Below, piece after piece: positions 18,529 through 27,522 of a DNA stretch of 64,000 nucleotides. Origin of the DNA: Sedimenticola sp. Its GTDB lineage: Bacteria > Pseudomonadota > Gammaproteobacteria > Chromatiales > Chromatiaceae. The notes under the pieces were generated by a model. The model had not been told where the DNA came from and did no database searches. It saw nothing but the letters and a program-made list of their open reading frames with translations. Both the position numbers and the translations under genes were made by a program. The stretch covers positions 1-64,000 of the forward strand of contig JALXAM010000007.1 of the NCBI GenBank assembly GCA_026992075.1, in the 5' to 3' direction. Positions within the stretch are counted from its first letter, which is position 1. Every line of letters begins with the position of its first letter.

Positions 18529-19406
18529 GCCAGCTCACACAGAATGGCGAACGGGGACTGGCGCTGTTGCTGGTGCTTTGGGTCGTGGTACTGCTGGCAG
18601 TGATGGCTACGGCGTTGACCCGCACCCAGCGGGTACATATCGCCATGATCCGGAACCTGGAAAGCCAGGTTGCGGCACGAGAACTGCTCGAAGCCGGGAT
18701 CCGGTTCATGATGGCGCAACTGGAATTCCGGGGCAGACCGGATACTGAAAATCCATGGCCAGTGGATGGCAGGTTGCATCTCTGGTCCTTTGCCGGACAC
18801 AGGTTGTGGGTAGGGGCCGAACCCGAAGCAGCCCGTCTCGACATCAATCTCGCCGATGGAGACACCCTTGAAGCTCTTCTGCTCGCCCTCCGCATGGACC
18901 GGCAACAGGCAACCGCGTTGCGGGACGCCATTCTCGACTGGCGGGACGCCGATCACCTTCCCGGGCCGTTCGGCGCCGAAGACGAAGATTATCTCGCCTC
19001 CGGCCGGCCGGTCGGTGCACGCGACACTCCCCTGGCTTCCATACAGGAGCTGGCGCTGGTGGAAGGAATGTCGCCGGATCTGCTGCGGTCGCTGGCACCC
19101 CTGGTGACCACCCACGGTGACCAAGGGGGGGTGGATCCCCGCTTCGCCCATGATGCAGTGCGCCAGGCGCTGGAAAGCAGCGCCCCGCCATCCATGGGCT
19201 GGCGTTCCAGACAAACCTCTCCGGCCCACCATCGCTTCCGGCTCTACGTGGAACTGGAAAGCGACAGTGGCGCCATCCTCCGTCGAAACATCGTGGTGGA
19301 TACCCGCTTTCCCACTTCCCGGGGTTACCGGGTGGTGGCATCGGATCTTCGTCCCGGCTGGTCCCTTCCCCGCACAGAAACCGAGAAGGGGTACCCGGCG
19401 CCATGA
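18525..19406 (+). CDS. gspK: Minor pseudopilin GspK
   Basis: The protein has 293 aa. The N-terminus NGERG/LALLLVLWVVVLLAVMATAL is a prepilin-type helix. As is typical of GspK, the +5 Glu is absent, which fits its place at the very tip. The large globular domain contains ARLDINLADGDTLEALLLAL and DWRDADHLPGPFGAEDEDY, a SAM-like/helix-hairpin region with the calcium-coordinating segment of the family. Start and stop overlap the neighbours by 4 bp. Confidence 0.94.
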   Translation: MSQLTQNGERGLALLLVLWVVVLLAVMATALTRTQRVHIAMIRNLESQVAARELLEAGIRFMMAQLEFRGRPDTENPWPVDGRLHLWSFAGHRLWVGAEPEAARLDINLADGDTLEALLLALRMDRQQATALRDAILDWRDADHLPGPFGAEDEDYLASGRPVGARDTPLASIQELALVEGMSPDLLRSLAPLVTTHGDQGGVDPRFAHDAVRQALESSAPPSMGWRSRQTSPAHHRFRLYVELESDSGAILRRNIVVDTRFPTSRGYRVVASDLRPGWSLPRTETEKGYPAP

Positions 19407-20449
19407 GGAAATCTATCGAAAAACGACTTGAGACCCGGTGGCGGGGATTTGCCGACTGCCTCGGAAAATTGCCCGGCGCCAGATTCCTGCTTCCCAATGC
19501 ACCGCTGGTAGTGAAGATAGATGCGGAAGGGCACTCTGCGTCCATTCACCATCTCGGGCAGCTCCTGGGCACCCTCTCGCTGTTTTCCCTGGCCGAAGAC
19601 AGCCGGCAGCCATCCCTGTTGCACCTGATTCGAAAACGGCCCGTGATCCTCGTTCTGCCCGAAAGCTGGGTGCTGCAGCGGCGCCTGACACTGCCTGCGG
19701 CGGCCCGGGGCAACCTGCGGCAGGTGGTTGGGTTCGAGCTGGATCGACTGACCCCTTTCGGAGAAGAACAGGCTTATTTTGACGCAAGAGAATTGTCTGC
19801 TACCCCTGAGAAAATCCGGGTGGAGCTGCTGGTGGTGCCCCGCCCCCGGGTCCAGCCCTGGATCGGTGCACTGGAGCGGCACGGCGCGGGGACAAGAGGC
19901 CTGGCGGTCAGTGGCAATGACGCCGGAATCAACCTGCTACCGCCTCACCAGCGCCATGCTCCAGGACTCGTGGCCCGCCTGGCGGGCTCCCTCCCTTTGC
20001 TGGCGCTGTCGGCCGTTGCCGGATCGGCACTCTGGCTGCCCCTCTGGCAGGCGCACCACCAGTTGGAAGCGTTGAAGGCAGAGGAAGCTCGCTTGCGCGT
20101 AGCGTCCACCGAGGTACTGGACCTGCAACGGCGGCTGGAGCACCAGCTGTCAGAACTGGAAAAGACGGCGGAACGCTGGAAAAGCGCCGCTGAACCGCTC
20201 GAACTCCTCGCCCAGCTCAGCCGGCTTCTGCCCCGGGACACCTTTCTGCGGCAATTGCGACTGGAGGGGAACCGGCTCATATTGCAGGGCCTGTCGACGC
20301 AGGCTTCCCAGCTCATCGCCCTGTTGGAGAGCTCGCCGGCCTTCGAACACGCCCGCTTTCTGTCACCCATCACCCACCAGGAGGGGAAGGAGCTGTTCCA
20401 TCTGACGGTGGGCTATCACCCTTCATCAGGGAGAGCAGACCATGAGTGA
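19403..20449 (+). CDS. gspL: Type II secretion protein GspL-like (PilN-type C-terminus)
   Basis: The protein has 348 aa. The cytoplasmic part (1-190) has the actin-like GspL pattern (LPESWVLQRRLTLPAAARGNLRQVVGFELDRLTPF). One transmembrane helix follows (LPLLALSAVAGSALWLPLWQ), then a coiled coil (about 220-265) and a PilN-like periplasmic domain (LLPRDTFLRQLRLEGNRLILQGLSTQASQLIALLE). GspL links GspE to the membrane platform. It overlaps gspK by 4 bp and gspM by 8 bp. Confidence 0.9.
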   Translation: MRKSIEKRLETRWRGFADCLGKLPGARFLLPNAPLVVKIDAEGHSASIHHLGQLLGTLSLFSLAEDSRQPSLLHLIRKRPVILVLPESWVLQRRLTLPAAARGNLRQVVGFELDRLTPFGEEQAYFDARELSATPEKIRVELLVVPRPRVQPWIGALERHGAGTRGLAVSGNDAGINLLPPHQRHAPGLVARLAGSLPLLALSAVAGSALWLPLWQAHHQLEALKAEEARLRVASTEVLDLQRRLEHQLSELEKTAERWKSAAEPLELLAQLSRLLPRDTFLRQLRLEGNRLILQGLSTQASQLIALLESSPAFEHARFLSPITHQEGKELFHLTVGYHPSSGRADHE

Positions 20450-21023
20450 CGGTACAAGACACCGTAACTGCACTCCTTTGCTGATCATGCTGTTCTCGTT
20501 CGCGAGTCTCCTGCTGCTCCTGATCCTGCTTCCCTGGTGGTCCCAGTGGCAGAAAGACCGGGAGCAGGCTGCGGTGATCTCTGCGCGCATCGCCCGATAC
20601 CGCGCCCTGCTCGATAGCAGGTCACGCCTGGAGGCGGGACTGAAAGAGATCGATACCCGGCTGAAGCAGTCGGGATACTTCATGGAAGCAACCAGCCCGG
20701 AAGTGGCTGCCGCCGAACTCCAGAACCGGGTCAAGGCCGTCGTCACACGAGCTGGTGGCACCCTGGTGAGCAGCGAGGTGCTGAACGCGGAAAAGGAACC
20801 GGGCTGGGTGGGGGTGAAGGTGCGCATGACCGGTGACGACGACGCCCTCTCCCGCACCCTGTTGGCACTGCGCCGCACCCGCCCCGTGGTGCTGGTGGAG
20901 GCCCTTACCGTACGCGGTCAGGTTCGTTATCGCCGCCAGGGTGACCGAATGGTCCCGCAGTCGGCCCCTCCCCTCGATATCGGCTTTCAGGTGGTCGGTC
21001 GCACATGGAGGAAGTCGCCGTGA
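20442..21023 (+). CDS. gspM: Type II secretion protein GspM
   Basis: The protein has 193 aa: one N-terminal transmembrane helix (LIMLFSFASLLLLLILLPWW), a coiled coil and a ferredoxin-like periplasmic domain (SPEVAAAELQNRVKAVVTRAGGTLVSSEVLN). This architecture matches the short GspM (GspM_b) variant that pairs with PilN-type GspL. It overlaps gspL and the next gene. Confidence 0.88.
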   Translation: MSDGTRHRNCTPLLIMLFSFASLLLLLILLPWWSQWQKDREQAAVISARIARYRALLDSRSRLEAGLKEIDTRLKQSGYFMEATSPEVAAAELQNRVKAVVTRAGGTLVSSEVLNAEKEPGWVGVKVRMTGDDDALSRTLLALRRTRPVVLVEALTVRGQVRYRRQGDRMVPQSAPPLDIGFQVVGRTWRKSP

Positions 21024-21553
21024 ACAAGGCCAGGAAGCGTATTTTGCAAATCATCCTCTTTCTGATATCGATGCCCTGGAAAGCCTGGGGCAGTGGCCTG
21101 GAAAGCCGGATCGATTCGGTCCTGCAACAGCTATCCCAGCACGGCTCCATGGCCCCCGCCGAAGTCGACCCGGTAATCCTGCGGCATCCTCTCTTCATCC
21201 CCGGCCGCCGGCCTCTGGAACAAAATGGTGACCCACGCCGCCGAGAGCTTCACCAACCCTTGGGAAAAACGGTATTGAAGGCGGTGATACGGGAACGCCA
21301 GCGCATCTATGCCCTGATCTCCCGAGGGAATCATTCCCTGCAGGCCGTCCTGGAAGGTGACCTTCTGGATGGAGCACGCGTGGTTCGTATCCTGCCCGAC
21401 CGGCTGGTGTTGCAGCGGGATGGAGCACAACGGACATTGCGCCTCTATCACTATCCACCGATCCGGCCAGGCCGGGAGGATCCATCCTCCTCGGGTCACG
21501 TCAGGCCGGCAACGAGAGCGGGTGGCAAAGAGAAACCTGGAGGCCAGCCATGA
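21020..21553 (+). CDS. GspC/GspN-like pseudopilus-platform linker protein
   Basis: The protein has 177 aa from GTG 21020 and is weakly conserved. GTG 21020 has GGAGGAA 7 bp upstream and overlaps the gspM stop. ATG 21005 (track start) is the alternative. A hydrophobic N-terminus (ILQIILFLISMPWKAWG) is followed by a segment like the homology region of GspC/PilP (HPLFIPGRRPL ... GDLLDGARVVRILPDRLVLQRDGAQRTLRLY), which in the family contacts the secretin. The C-terminus is disordered. It probably takes the GspC role, since no other gspC is in the operon. It overlaps gspD by 4 bp. Confidence 0.75.
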   Translation: MNKARKRILQIILFLISMPWKAWGSGLESRIDSVLQQLSQHGSMAPAEVDPVILRHPLFIPGRRPLEQNGDPRRRELHQPLGKTVLKAVIRERQRIYALISRGNHSLQAVLEGDLLDGARVVRILPDRLVLQRDGAQRTLRLYHYPPIRPGREDPSSSGHVRPATRAGGKEKPGGQP

Positions 21554-23826
21554 AAGCACATCCATCACGAGCCCGGCATCTTTTGCGCCTGCCGACGGTT
21601 CTGTTGGCGGTTTGGCTGGTGTCTGGCTGTGAAAGCCTGGAAAAATTGCCGGGAACCGGCGAACTGGAACGGCATCCTCTGCCTGCAAGATCGGTACAGA
21701 AAAGTTCCGGTACGCTGGAGGTGAAACAGGGAACCGGACTCTCCCGCTCCCTGGAGCAGGCAGGCCGGCGGAACCAGGTCTCCCCGGAAGCCTGGCAGGT
21801 GGCCGGCAGCGGCCGGTTCATTCACCCCCCCAAGCCGCTGGAGAGACGGCCTGCCCAAACCACCCCGGAAGATCAGGTATTGCTCAATTTCGAGGACACC
21901 GATATCCGGGAAGTGGTGAAGGTGATTCTCGGCGACATGCTGCAGCTCAACTACATCCTGGATCCCGCGGTGCGCGGCGGCGTCACCATGCAGACCGCAG
22001 CGCCCATCGCCCGGAAAGACCTGCTGCCCACCCTGGAAACCTTGCTGCGAATGAACAATGCCACTCTGGTGAAGAACGGGGAGCAATACCAGGTGATACC
22101 CGTGCTCAAAGCCACCCACGGGCTGCTTACTCCGCGCCTGGCACAGGAGAGCCGGCCACTTCCCACCGGACACAATCTGATCATTCGCCCACTCCATCAC
22201 GTGAGCGCGGAGGAGATGAGCGAAATTCTCAAACCTCTGACGCACAAAGACAGTATTCTGCGCGTGGATCCCAGGAGAAACCTGTTGATCCTTGCCGGCA
22301 CATCGAAGGAGCTGGAACAGATCCTGTCGGTGATCGACACCTTCGACGTGGACTGGCTGCAGGGCATGTCGGTGGGATTCTTCCCGCTGGAGAACGCCCG
22401 CCTGGAACAGGTGCAGCAGGAACTGGACGTTGTATTGGGAAGCGAAGCCGGCAAGGCGTTGGGCGGCCTGGTACACATCACGCCCATACCCAGCGCCAAC
22501 GGCTTCCTGGTGGTTTCACGGCAGCACGATTACCTTGAGGAGGTGGGCAAGTGGATCCGGCAGTTCGATCGCATGTCCCAGGCCAGCGAAGAGCGACGCA
22601 TCTTCATCTACCGGGTCCGCAACGGCAAAGCCGAGACCCTGGCCCAGCTGCTCAACGATCTGTTCGCCAACAGGCGCACCACCCATGCCATCCAGGCCAC
22701 CGTCGCTCCTGGACAGGTTCCCGTCACCCTGACCACAGGAGGCGACGAAACCGCCGCCCGGCCCGGCAGCGTCAAAATGGAGACCGCCGAGATCGGCAAC
22801 AGCGAACCTGTCGAAGGAGAATTGCTCGCCAACGAGCTACGGGTGGTGGCCGACAACGAACACAATACCCTGTTGATACTGGCCACCGCCGCGGACTATC
22901 GGCGCATGCTGGATACCCTGCAGCAACTGGACATCATCCCCTTGCAGGTGCACATCGAGGCCACCATCGTCGAGGTGGCCCTGAAGGGAAAGCTCAAATA
23001 TGGCATCTCCTGGTTCTTCAAGGGTGGTGTCGGCGGCTACCAGAGCGTGGGTGGCGTGGGCGGCAGCACCACCGGCATCGATCTCACCGGCGGCATCAAG
23101 AGTTTGGCGGAGGGCTTCAACTGGTCGCTCATCGACAGCACCGGCGCGGTGCGCGCCATACTCAATGCCTTCGCCAACGACTCCCTGGTCAATGTTCTTT
23201 CCGCCCCTTCGGTGATGGTTCTGGATAACCAGGAGGCGATGATCCAGGTGGGTGACGAGGTGCCCACCCTCACCCAGCGACAGGGTACCGAGGGCAATGC
23301 CGTAATCGAGTCGGTGGCCTATCGGAACACCGGCATCATCCTCAAGGTGAAACCGCGCGTGAACCCGGGAGGCCTTGTGACCATGGAGATCACCCAGGAG
23401 GTGAGCGCCGTGGCCAATACCGAGGTGGCCACCAACCAGCCCACCATCCAGACCCGGAGAATCAGCAGCACCGTGGCGGTCCAGAGCGGCCAGACGGTGG
23501 TTCTCGGGGGCCTCATCCGTGACAAGCGGACCAATGCCCAGGGCGGCGTGCCCGTGCTTTACAAGCTGCCCGTTGTGGGAGCCCTGTTCGGTGAAACGGA
23601 AAAGAACAGCGAACGGGTGGAACTGGTGGTGGTACTCACCCCCAGAGTGATCACCAGTGCCGAGGACGCCTTGGCCATCACCCGTGATTTCCGAACCCGG
23701 ATGCAGGGCCTGAAACAGGAGTTCCTCGAGGAGGCTGGCGTGACAGAAGAGCGGGATCATCCGGCCGCCGAAAAAATCCACCGCGAGGGAGTGAACAACA
23801 GCACAGAAATACCGGGAAGCCTCTGA
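21550..23826 (+). CDS. gspD: Type II secretion outer-membrane secretin GspD (lipoprotein)
   Basis: The protein has 758 aa. The signal peptide ends in a lipobox (LVSGC), so it is probably lipidated. There is an N0 domain (LNFEDTDIREVVKVILGDMLQLNYILDPAVRGGVTM), N1-N3 modules (to about 480), and a secretin channel domain (VNVLSAPSVMVLDNQEAMIQVGDEVPTLTQRQ, AVQSGQTVVLGGLIRD, VPVLYKLPVVGALFG). It forms the outer-membrane pore. A C-terminal tail after about 705 is polar. The last two or three codons and the TGA stop lie within a MITE-like repeat (GGGAAGCCTCTGATC), so the extreme C-terminus is repeat-derived. No gspO prepilin peptidase is in the operon. Confidence 0.96.
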   Translation: MKAHPSRARHLLRLPTVLLAVWLVSGCESLEKLPGTGELERHPLPARSVQKSSGTLEVKQGTGLSRSLEQAGRRNQVSPEAWQVAGSGRFIHPPKPLERRPAQTTPEDQVLLNFEDTDIREVVKVILGDMLQLNYILDPAVRGGVTMQTAAPIARKDLLPTLETLLRMNNATLVKNGEQYQVIPVLKATHGLLTPRLAQESRPLPTGHNLIIRPLHHVSAEEMSEILKPLTHKDSILRVDPRRNLLILAGTSKELEQILSVIDTFDVDWLQGMSVGFFPLENARLEQVQQELDVVLGSEAGKALGGLVHITPIPSANGFLVVSRQHDYLEEVGKWIRQFDRMSQASEERRIFIYRVRNGKAETLAQLLNDLFANRRTTHAIQATVAPGQVPVTLTTGGDETAARPGSVKMETAEIGNSEPVEGELLANELRVVADNEHNTLLILATAADYRRMLDTLQQLDIIPLQVHIEATIVEVALKGKLKYGISWFFKGGVGGYQSVGGVGGSTTGIDLTGGIKSLAEGFNWSLIDSTGAVRAILNAFANDSLVNVLSAPSVMVLDNQEAMIQVGDEVPTLTQRQGTEGNAVIESVAYRNTGIILKVKPRVNPGGLVTMEITQEVSAVANTEVATNQPTIQTRRISSTVAVQSGQTVVLGGLIRDKRTNAQGGVPVLYKLPVVGALFGETEKNSERVELVVVLTPRVITSAEDALAITRDFRTRMQGLKQEFLEEAGVTEERDHPAAEKIHREGVNNSTEIPGSL

Positions 23827-23906
23827 TCTAATCCTGGACGAAGCGAAAGTCCGCAGCCGATAGCATGGAGCTAGATGCGAATTCACGGGCAAGATCAGGG
23901 CTTCCC
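23814..23906. repeat. MITE-like repeat copy 2, downstream of gspD
   Basis: GGGAAGCCTCTGATC at the left is inverted at the right as GATCAGGGCTTCCC. It shares AGCCTCTGATCTAATCCTGGACGAAGC with copy 1 (13244 onward), plus shorter interior blocks. It looks like an internally deleted version of copy 1. The left end contributes the gspD stop codon. Confidence 0.65.
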
Positions 23907-24022
23907 AGGCGCAGAGTCGGAGAATAGACAAGCTACCCTCCATTCTGTGTAGGAATAACTTGCCACGAAGCATTACAATGTCGTCGCCCTGCCGCTAGGC
24001 AGGCGAGAGGCCGCCGCTTACG

Positions 24023-24244
24023 ATGAATCTCAAGCAGGAAAAAGACGAACTCATTTCCATCCTCTGGAAACTGAAGAACGCGACATTGGCGAGCCAGCCA
24101 CGCCCGGTGGATTTCAGTCAGCTGCTCCACGACCGGAACTTCCGCTCCGACTTCATCGAACAGGCAGCCAACTCCTCCTACAGTGAAATTAGGCACGCAG
24201 CCAAAAGGGCCCGTGAGCTGGATGCGCGGGGGCCGCTGGAATAG
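24023..24244 (+). CDS. Small hypothetical protein
   Basis: The protein has 73 aa, is helical and highly charged (MNLKQEKDELISILWKLKNATL), and has no signal or membrane segment. Ribosome-binding site and family are unclear. It lies between the gsp repeat and tRNA-Leu. Composition is ordinary for a protein, so I consider it probably real, but there is no functional clue. Confidence 0.5.
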   Translation: MNLKQEKDELISILWKLKNATLASQPRPVDFSQLLHDRNFRSDFIEQAANSSYSEIRHAAKRARELDARGPLE

Positions 24245-24251
24245 GCGAGGA

Positions 24252-24338
24252 TGGTGCCCAGGGCCGGACTCGAACCGGCATGAGGTTGCCCTCGAGGGAT
24301 TTTAAGTCCCTTGCGTCTACCAGTTTCGCCACCTGGGC
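24252..24338 (-). tRNA. tRNA-Leu (UAA)
   Basis: The sequence is 87 nt and reads GCCCAGGTGGCG at the 5' end on the minus strand. The anticodon loop CTTAAAA gives anticodon UAA. There is a long class II variable arm, a T-loop GGTTCGAGTCC, and an acceptor stem CCTGGGC followed by A and an encoded CCA. Confidence 0.96.
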
Positions 24339-24368
24339 AGGGCATGGGATCCTGAAAATGCTGCCGGG

Positions 24369-24397
24369 ATTCTACAGAACCCCCCGATACATGGAAA
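24369..24397 (-). promoter_or_regulatory. Candidate promoter of tRNA-Leu
   Basis: On the minus strand TTTCCA and TAGAAT are separated by 17 bp. The -10 ends about 30 bp before the tRNA 5' end. Confidence 0.45.
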
Positions 24398-24505
24398 GAA
24401 TCCCCCATTGGGAATTGGAGCATTTACAAAATCCCTTGATTGGCAGAAGATTGAGCCGCCTATGAATTCGTGGCGACAACACGGTTTTCCAGTGTTCGAG
24501 CACCC

Positions 24506-25282
24506 ATGACCGCCATCGACAAACTATCCCGCATCCTGGGCAAGGCCATCACTTGGGCCTTTTCAGGTGCTTTGTATGGCGGTTTCTTCATTGGCATGTT
24601 CGGTTACCTGGTCATGCATTATAGCCACGCCAGCTGGACTCCTTACCTGCTGGCCCCACTGATCTCGGGCATGGTCATCGCTGCCTTCTTCGGCAGCATG
24701 CTGGTGGCGTTGGGAGGCACCTTGAGTGGCATTCTTACCGCCATTTCCTACCAGATCCTGCTGGCCGATGTCCGTAACCCTTTGTTGCTCATCGGTATCG
24801 CGTTCCTGGTGGGAATGTTGGGAGGTAGCTTCTTCACCCGCCGAGAGATCCATGAGTCCCAGCCTTTGGCACAGGCGGTGGCCGGGTTGCTCAGCGGCCT
24901 GGTTTCCGGCCCCATCCTCTTTTTGGTGGCGCGTTCTCTGAATATCGACGAGGTGGTGACCGCCCTAAGCGCCCTTTCGGTCTCTCTGGTTGGGTTGTTC
25001 TACGTAGTGGCGATCAAGTATCTGCCTGCCGGATTGCGCGGTGGCTTGGCAGAGAAGATCGGCGGTCCCCTGGTTTCGGGCATCATCGCCGCAGCGGTGG
25101 CAGCGGTCTTCTGGCTCATCGGGGAAAGCTATATGGTGATTCCCATCTATAGCCAGGAGAGCAGCTACCAGGCGATCCTGGATTCCACCCCCTTTGGACT
25201 GCTGGGGGGCGCCCTGGGAGGCGCTTTCGGCGGTGCCATGCTGGAGATCATGGGAATCCGCCTGGAAGAGCACATCACCTGA
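24506..25282 (+). CDS. Polytopic membrane protein of unknown function
   Basis: The protein has 258 aa from ATG 24506 (a GTG at 24470 would add 12 residues). About seven or eight transmembrane helices are visible, e.g. AFSGALYGGFFIGMFGYLVM, LLAPLISGMVIAAFFGSMLVAL, LLLIGIAFLVGMLGGSFF and SGIIAAAVAAVFWLIG. It ends in a glycine-zipper segment (GLLGGALGGAFGGAML). There are no nucleotide-binding or transporter signatures that I recognise. It converges on the histidine kinase gene, with an 8-bp overlap of the 3' ends. Confidence 0.75.
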   Translation: MTAIDKLSRILGKAITWAFSGALYGGFFIGMFGYLVMHYSHASWTPYLLAPLISGMVIAAFFGSMLVALGGTLSGILTAISYQILLADVRNPLLLIGIAFLVGMLGGSFFTRREIHESQPLAQAVAGLLSGLVSGPILFLVARSLNIDEVVTALSALSVSLVGLFYVVAIKYLPAGLRGGLAEKIGGPLVSGIIAAAVAAVFWLIGESYMVIPIYSQESSYQAILDSTPFGLLGGALGGAFGGAMLEIMGIRLEEHIT

Positions 25283-26768
25283 TCCCCACTACCTTGGTCC
25301 ATCGGTTGGAGGGGAAGCTCACCACCACCCGGAGACCACCCCCAGGGCGATTCTCAGCCCATACCTGGGCTTCATGCAGCTCGGCAATGCGCCGTACGAT
25401 AGCCAGCCCCAGCCCGGTCCCTTCCGCCTGTCGTGCCGCCTCCGCGGTGCGATAGAACCGGTCGAACAGTTGCCCCAGTTGTTCCTCGGGGACTCCGGGA
25501 CCGTTGTCCAGCACTTCCAGCTGCAGACGGCCCTTTCGTCTGGCCGCCCTGACCACCACCTGGCCGCCCACCCGGCCATACTTCACGGCATTGCTCAGCA
25601 GGTTGTGAAGCAGCATTTGCAGCAATTCCGGCTCCATGGCGATGCGAACGTCCCATCGGGTTCGGTAGGTGATCTCCATGTGCTTCGCCTCTGCTTCCGG
25701 TATCACCGAAGTGAGACACTGAGCCAGCGCCTCCTGAAGGCTCGCCTGGCGCTCCACGTGGGTGACCTCTTTCGCGTCCAGCCTTGCCAAGTGCAACAAC
25801 TGCGACAACAAGGCCGACATGCGCGCCATGCTCTGCTCCAGCAATTTACCCGAGCGGCGCATCTCTTCCAGGTCCCTGCCCTCGCTCACCACATGTCCCA
25901 GGTTGCGCATGGCGGCCAGTGGATTGCGCAGCTCGTGCGCGGCATTGGCAGTGAAGGCCCGCTCTGACTCCAAGGTGGCTCGCAGCCTTTCCAACAGATG
26001 GTTGATCTCCTCAACTACCGGGAGCACTTCCCGGGGAACCCCTTGCAGCGAAACTGGTTGCAAGTTTCCGGGACGGCGGCGGGCGATCTGCTGACTCAGC
26101 CGGGCCAGGGGACGAAGGCCCCGCCAGATGGCAAGCCAGAGCACCAGCAAGATCAAGGGGATGACAAGCATCTGTACGTGCAACAGGTGATTACCGATCT
26201 CGTGCGACAGATAGGTGCGCAGGTCATCCCGCTGAGCCACGAAGACTCTGTACCGATTCTCTTCATCCGCCTGGGAGGCGATACGCCACTCATGGCCATC
26301 TCGCTGCAGGGTCTCGATATAGCTGCTTCCCAGATCCTCCCAGATCTCCGTATATCCCGGCATGGGCTCGCCGAGCACGGTTTTTCGATCACGACCCGAC
26401 AACCAGATATAGACGGTCACCTCTTCTTTCTTGTCCTGGATGGAAACGACAGACTGCTCATCGCCGGCAAAGGGCAGCAGGGGCGGGTTGGAAAAGTTCT
26501 TGATCCAGGCATTTTCCAATCCTCGAGCCGTCTCCAACGCCAGCCAGGCATCGTTCTGCCGATTCTCCCGAATCATCAACATGGTGGTACGCAGAAGATC
26601 CGAAGCCATGATGAGCTGCCAGGCATCCAGCACCTCCTCGGCCTCCTTGTCCACCTGCCGGAACACCGAATAGACCACGAACACCATGCTGGCCACCATG
26701 GCCAAAGCCAGAGTGAGCAGCAGCCGCCGTTGCAGGGAAGGAGCCAGCCAATCAGGGCGCATCAGCAT
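25275..26768 (-). CDS. Sensor histidine kinase (OmpR-partner, QseC/PhoQ-like layout)
   Basis: The protein has 497 aa. Two transmembrane helices (LLLTLALAMVASMVFVVYSVF and VQMLVIPLILLVLWLAIW) flank a periplasmic sensor of about 155 aa. Then come a HAMP-like linker, an H-box FTANAAHELRNPLAAMR with the phospho-accepting His, an N-box HNLLSNAVKYG, and G-boxes DNGPGVPEEQ and GTGLGLAIVRR. The signal is unknown. It overlaps the response regulator by 17 bp, so the pair is translationally coupled. The multiheme cytochrome lies upstream on the same strand but behind a terminator. Confidence 0.93.
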   Translation of the reverse strand: MLMRPDWLAPSLQRRLLLTLALAMVASMVFVVYSVFRQVDKEAEEVLDAWQLIMASDLLRTTMLMIRENRQNDAWLALETARGLENAWIKNFSNPPLLPFAGDEQSVVSIQDKKEEVTVYIWLSGRDRKTVLGEPMPGYTEIWEDLGSSYIETLQRDGHEWRIASQADEENRYRVFVAQRDDLRTYLSHEIGNHLLHVQMLVIPLILLVLWLAIWRGLRPLARLSQQIARRRPGNLQPVSLQGVPREVLPVVEEINHLLERLRATLESERAFTANAAHELRNPLAAMRNLGHVVSEGRDLEEMRRSGKLLEQSMARMSALLSQLLHLARLDAKEVTHVERQASLQEALAQCLTSVIPEAEAKHMEITYRTRWDVRIAMEPELLQMLLHNLLSNAVKYGRVGGQVVVRAARRKGRLQLEVLDNGPGVPEEQLGQLFDRFYRTAEAARQAEGTGLGLAIVRRIAELHEAQVWAENRPGGGLRVVVSFPSNRWTKVVGIR

Positions 26769-27423
26769 CCAGGAACAGATAGCCCACGCCCCTTACGGTT
26801 TTGATGCACTGGGCGCCCAGCTTGCGCCTCAGGTGGTGGATGTGCACATCCAGCACGTTGCTGGAGGCATCCTCCTCCGAATCGCCCAGGAAGGTGCGCA
26901 GCAACCTTTCCCGGCTCAACACCTTGCCCTTGTTCTCCATGAAATAGCGCAGCAGCTTCAGCTCCGTGGGCGAGAGATGAACCGCCTTTCCTTCCCGCTC
27001 CACCTGTGCCGACTGGGGATCGAACCGGATACCCGCGCCCTGGAGAATATTGGACGAACGTCCGTCCATACGGCGGATCACGGCACGGATCCGGGCCGCC
27101 AACTCATCCAGGGAATAGGGTTTTTGCACGTAATCGTCGGCCCCCAGCTCCAGGCCACGAATGCGCTTGTCCAGTTCGTAACTGGCGGTGATGATGATCA
27201 CCGGAATGTCGTCCCCCTGCTCACGCAGATTCCGCAGCAATACCAAGCCGTCACCATCGGGCAGCCCGAGGTCCAGCAGCAGGCAGCGATAGTCTCCCTG
27301 GCGCAGGGATTCCCGAACTCCGTTCATGCCAGGCATCCAGTCCACCACGAACCCACGCTGCCCCAATCCGAGGCAAGCGCTTTGCGCCAGCAGTTCGTCG
27401 TCCTCCACCAGAAGAATGTTCAC
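26752..27423 (-). CDS. OmpR-family response regulator
   Basis: The protein has 223 aa: a receiver domain with VEDDELL, phospho-acceptor LLLDLGLPDGDG, switch Thr/Ser ITASYE and LGADDYVQKPY, and a winged-helix DNA-binding domain ending NVLDVHIHHLRRKLG..IKTVRGVGYLF. The track ORF begins at 27555, but GTG 27423 follows GGAGGG with 6-bp spacing and gives VNILLVEDDE, the usual start of this family. The preceding 44 residues are noncoding leader. Confidence 0.93.
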   Translation of the reverse strand: MNILLVEDDELLAQSACLGLGQRGFVVDWMPGMNGVRESLRQGDYRCLLLDLGLPDGDGLVLLRNLREQGDDIPVIIITASYELDKRIRGLELGADDYVQKPYSLDELAARIRAVIRRMDGRSSNILQGAGIRFDPQSAQVEREGKAVHLSPTELKLLRYFMENKGKVLSRERLLRTFLGDSEEDASSNVLDVHIHHLRRKLGAQCIKTVRGVGYLFLDADAP

Positions 27424-27522
27424 GGAATGCCCTCCGGTATTCCCTGATCCCTTTCGACAAATCGGTGGCCGGGCGGCGGTTTTCTTCGGCTCCCTGCCCC
27501 TTCGAGAAGACGTTGCGGTGTC

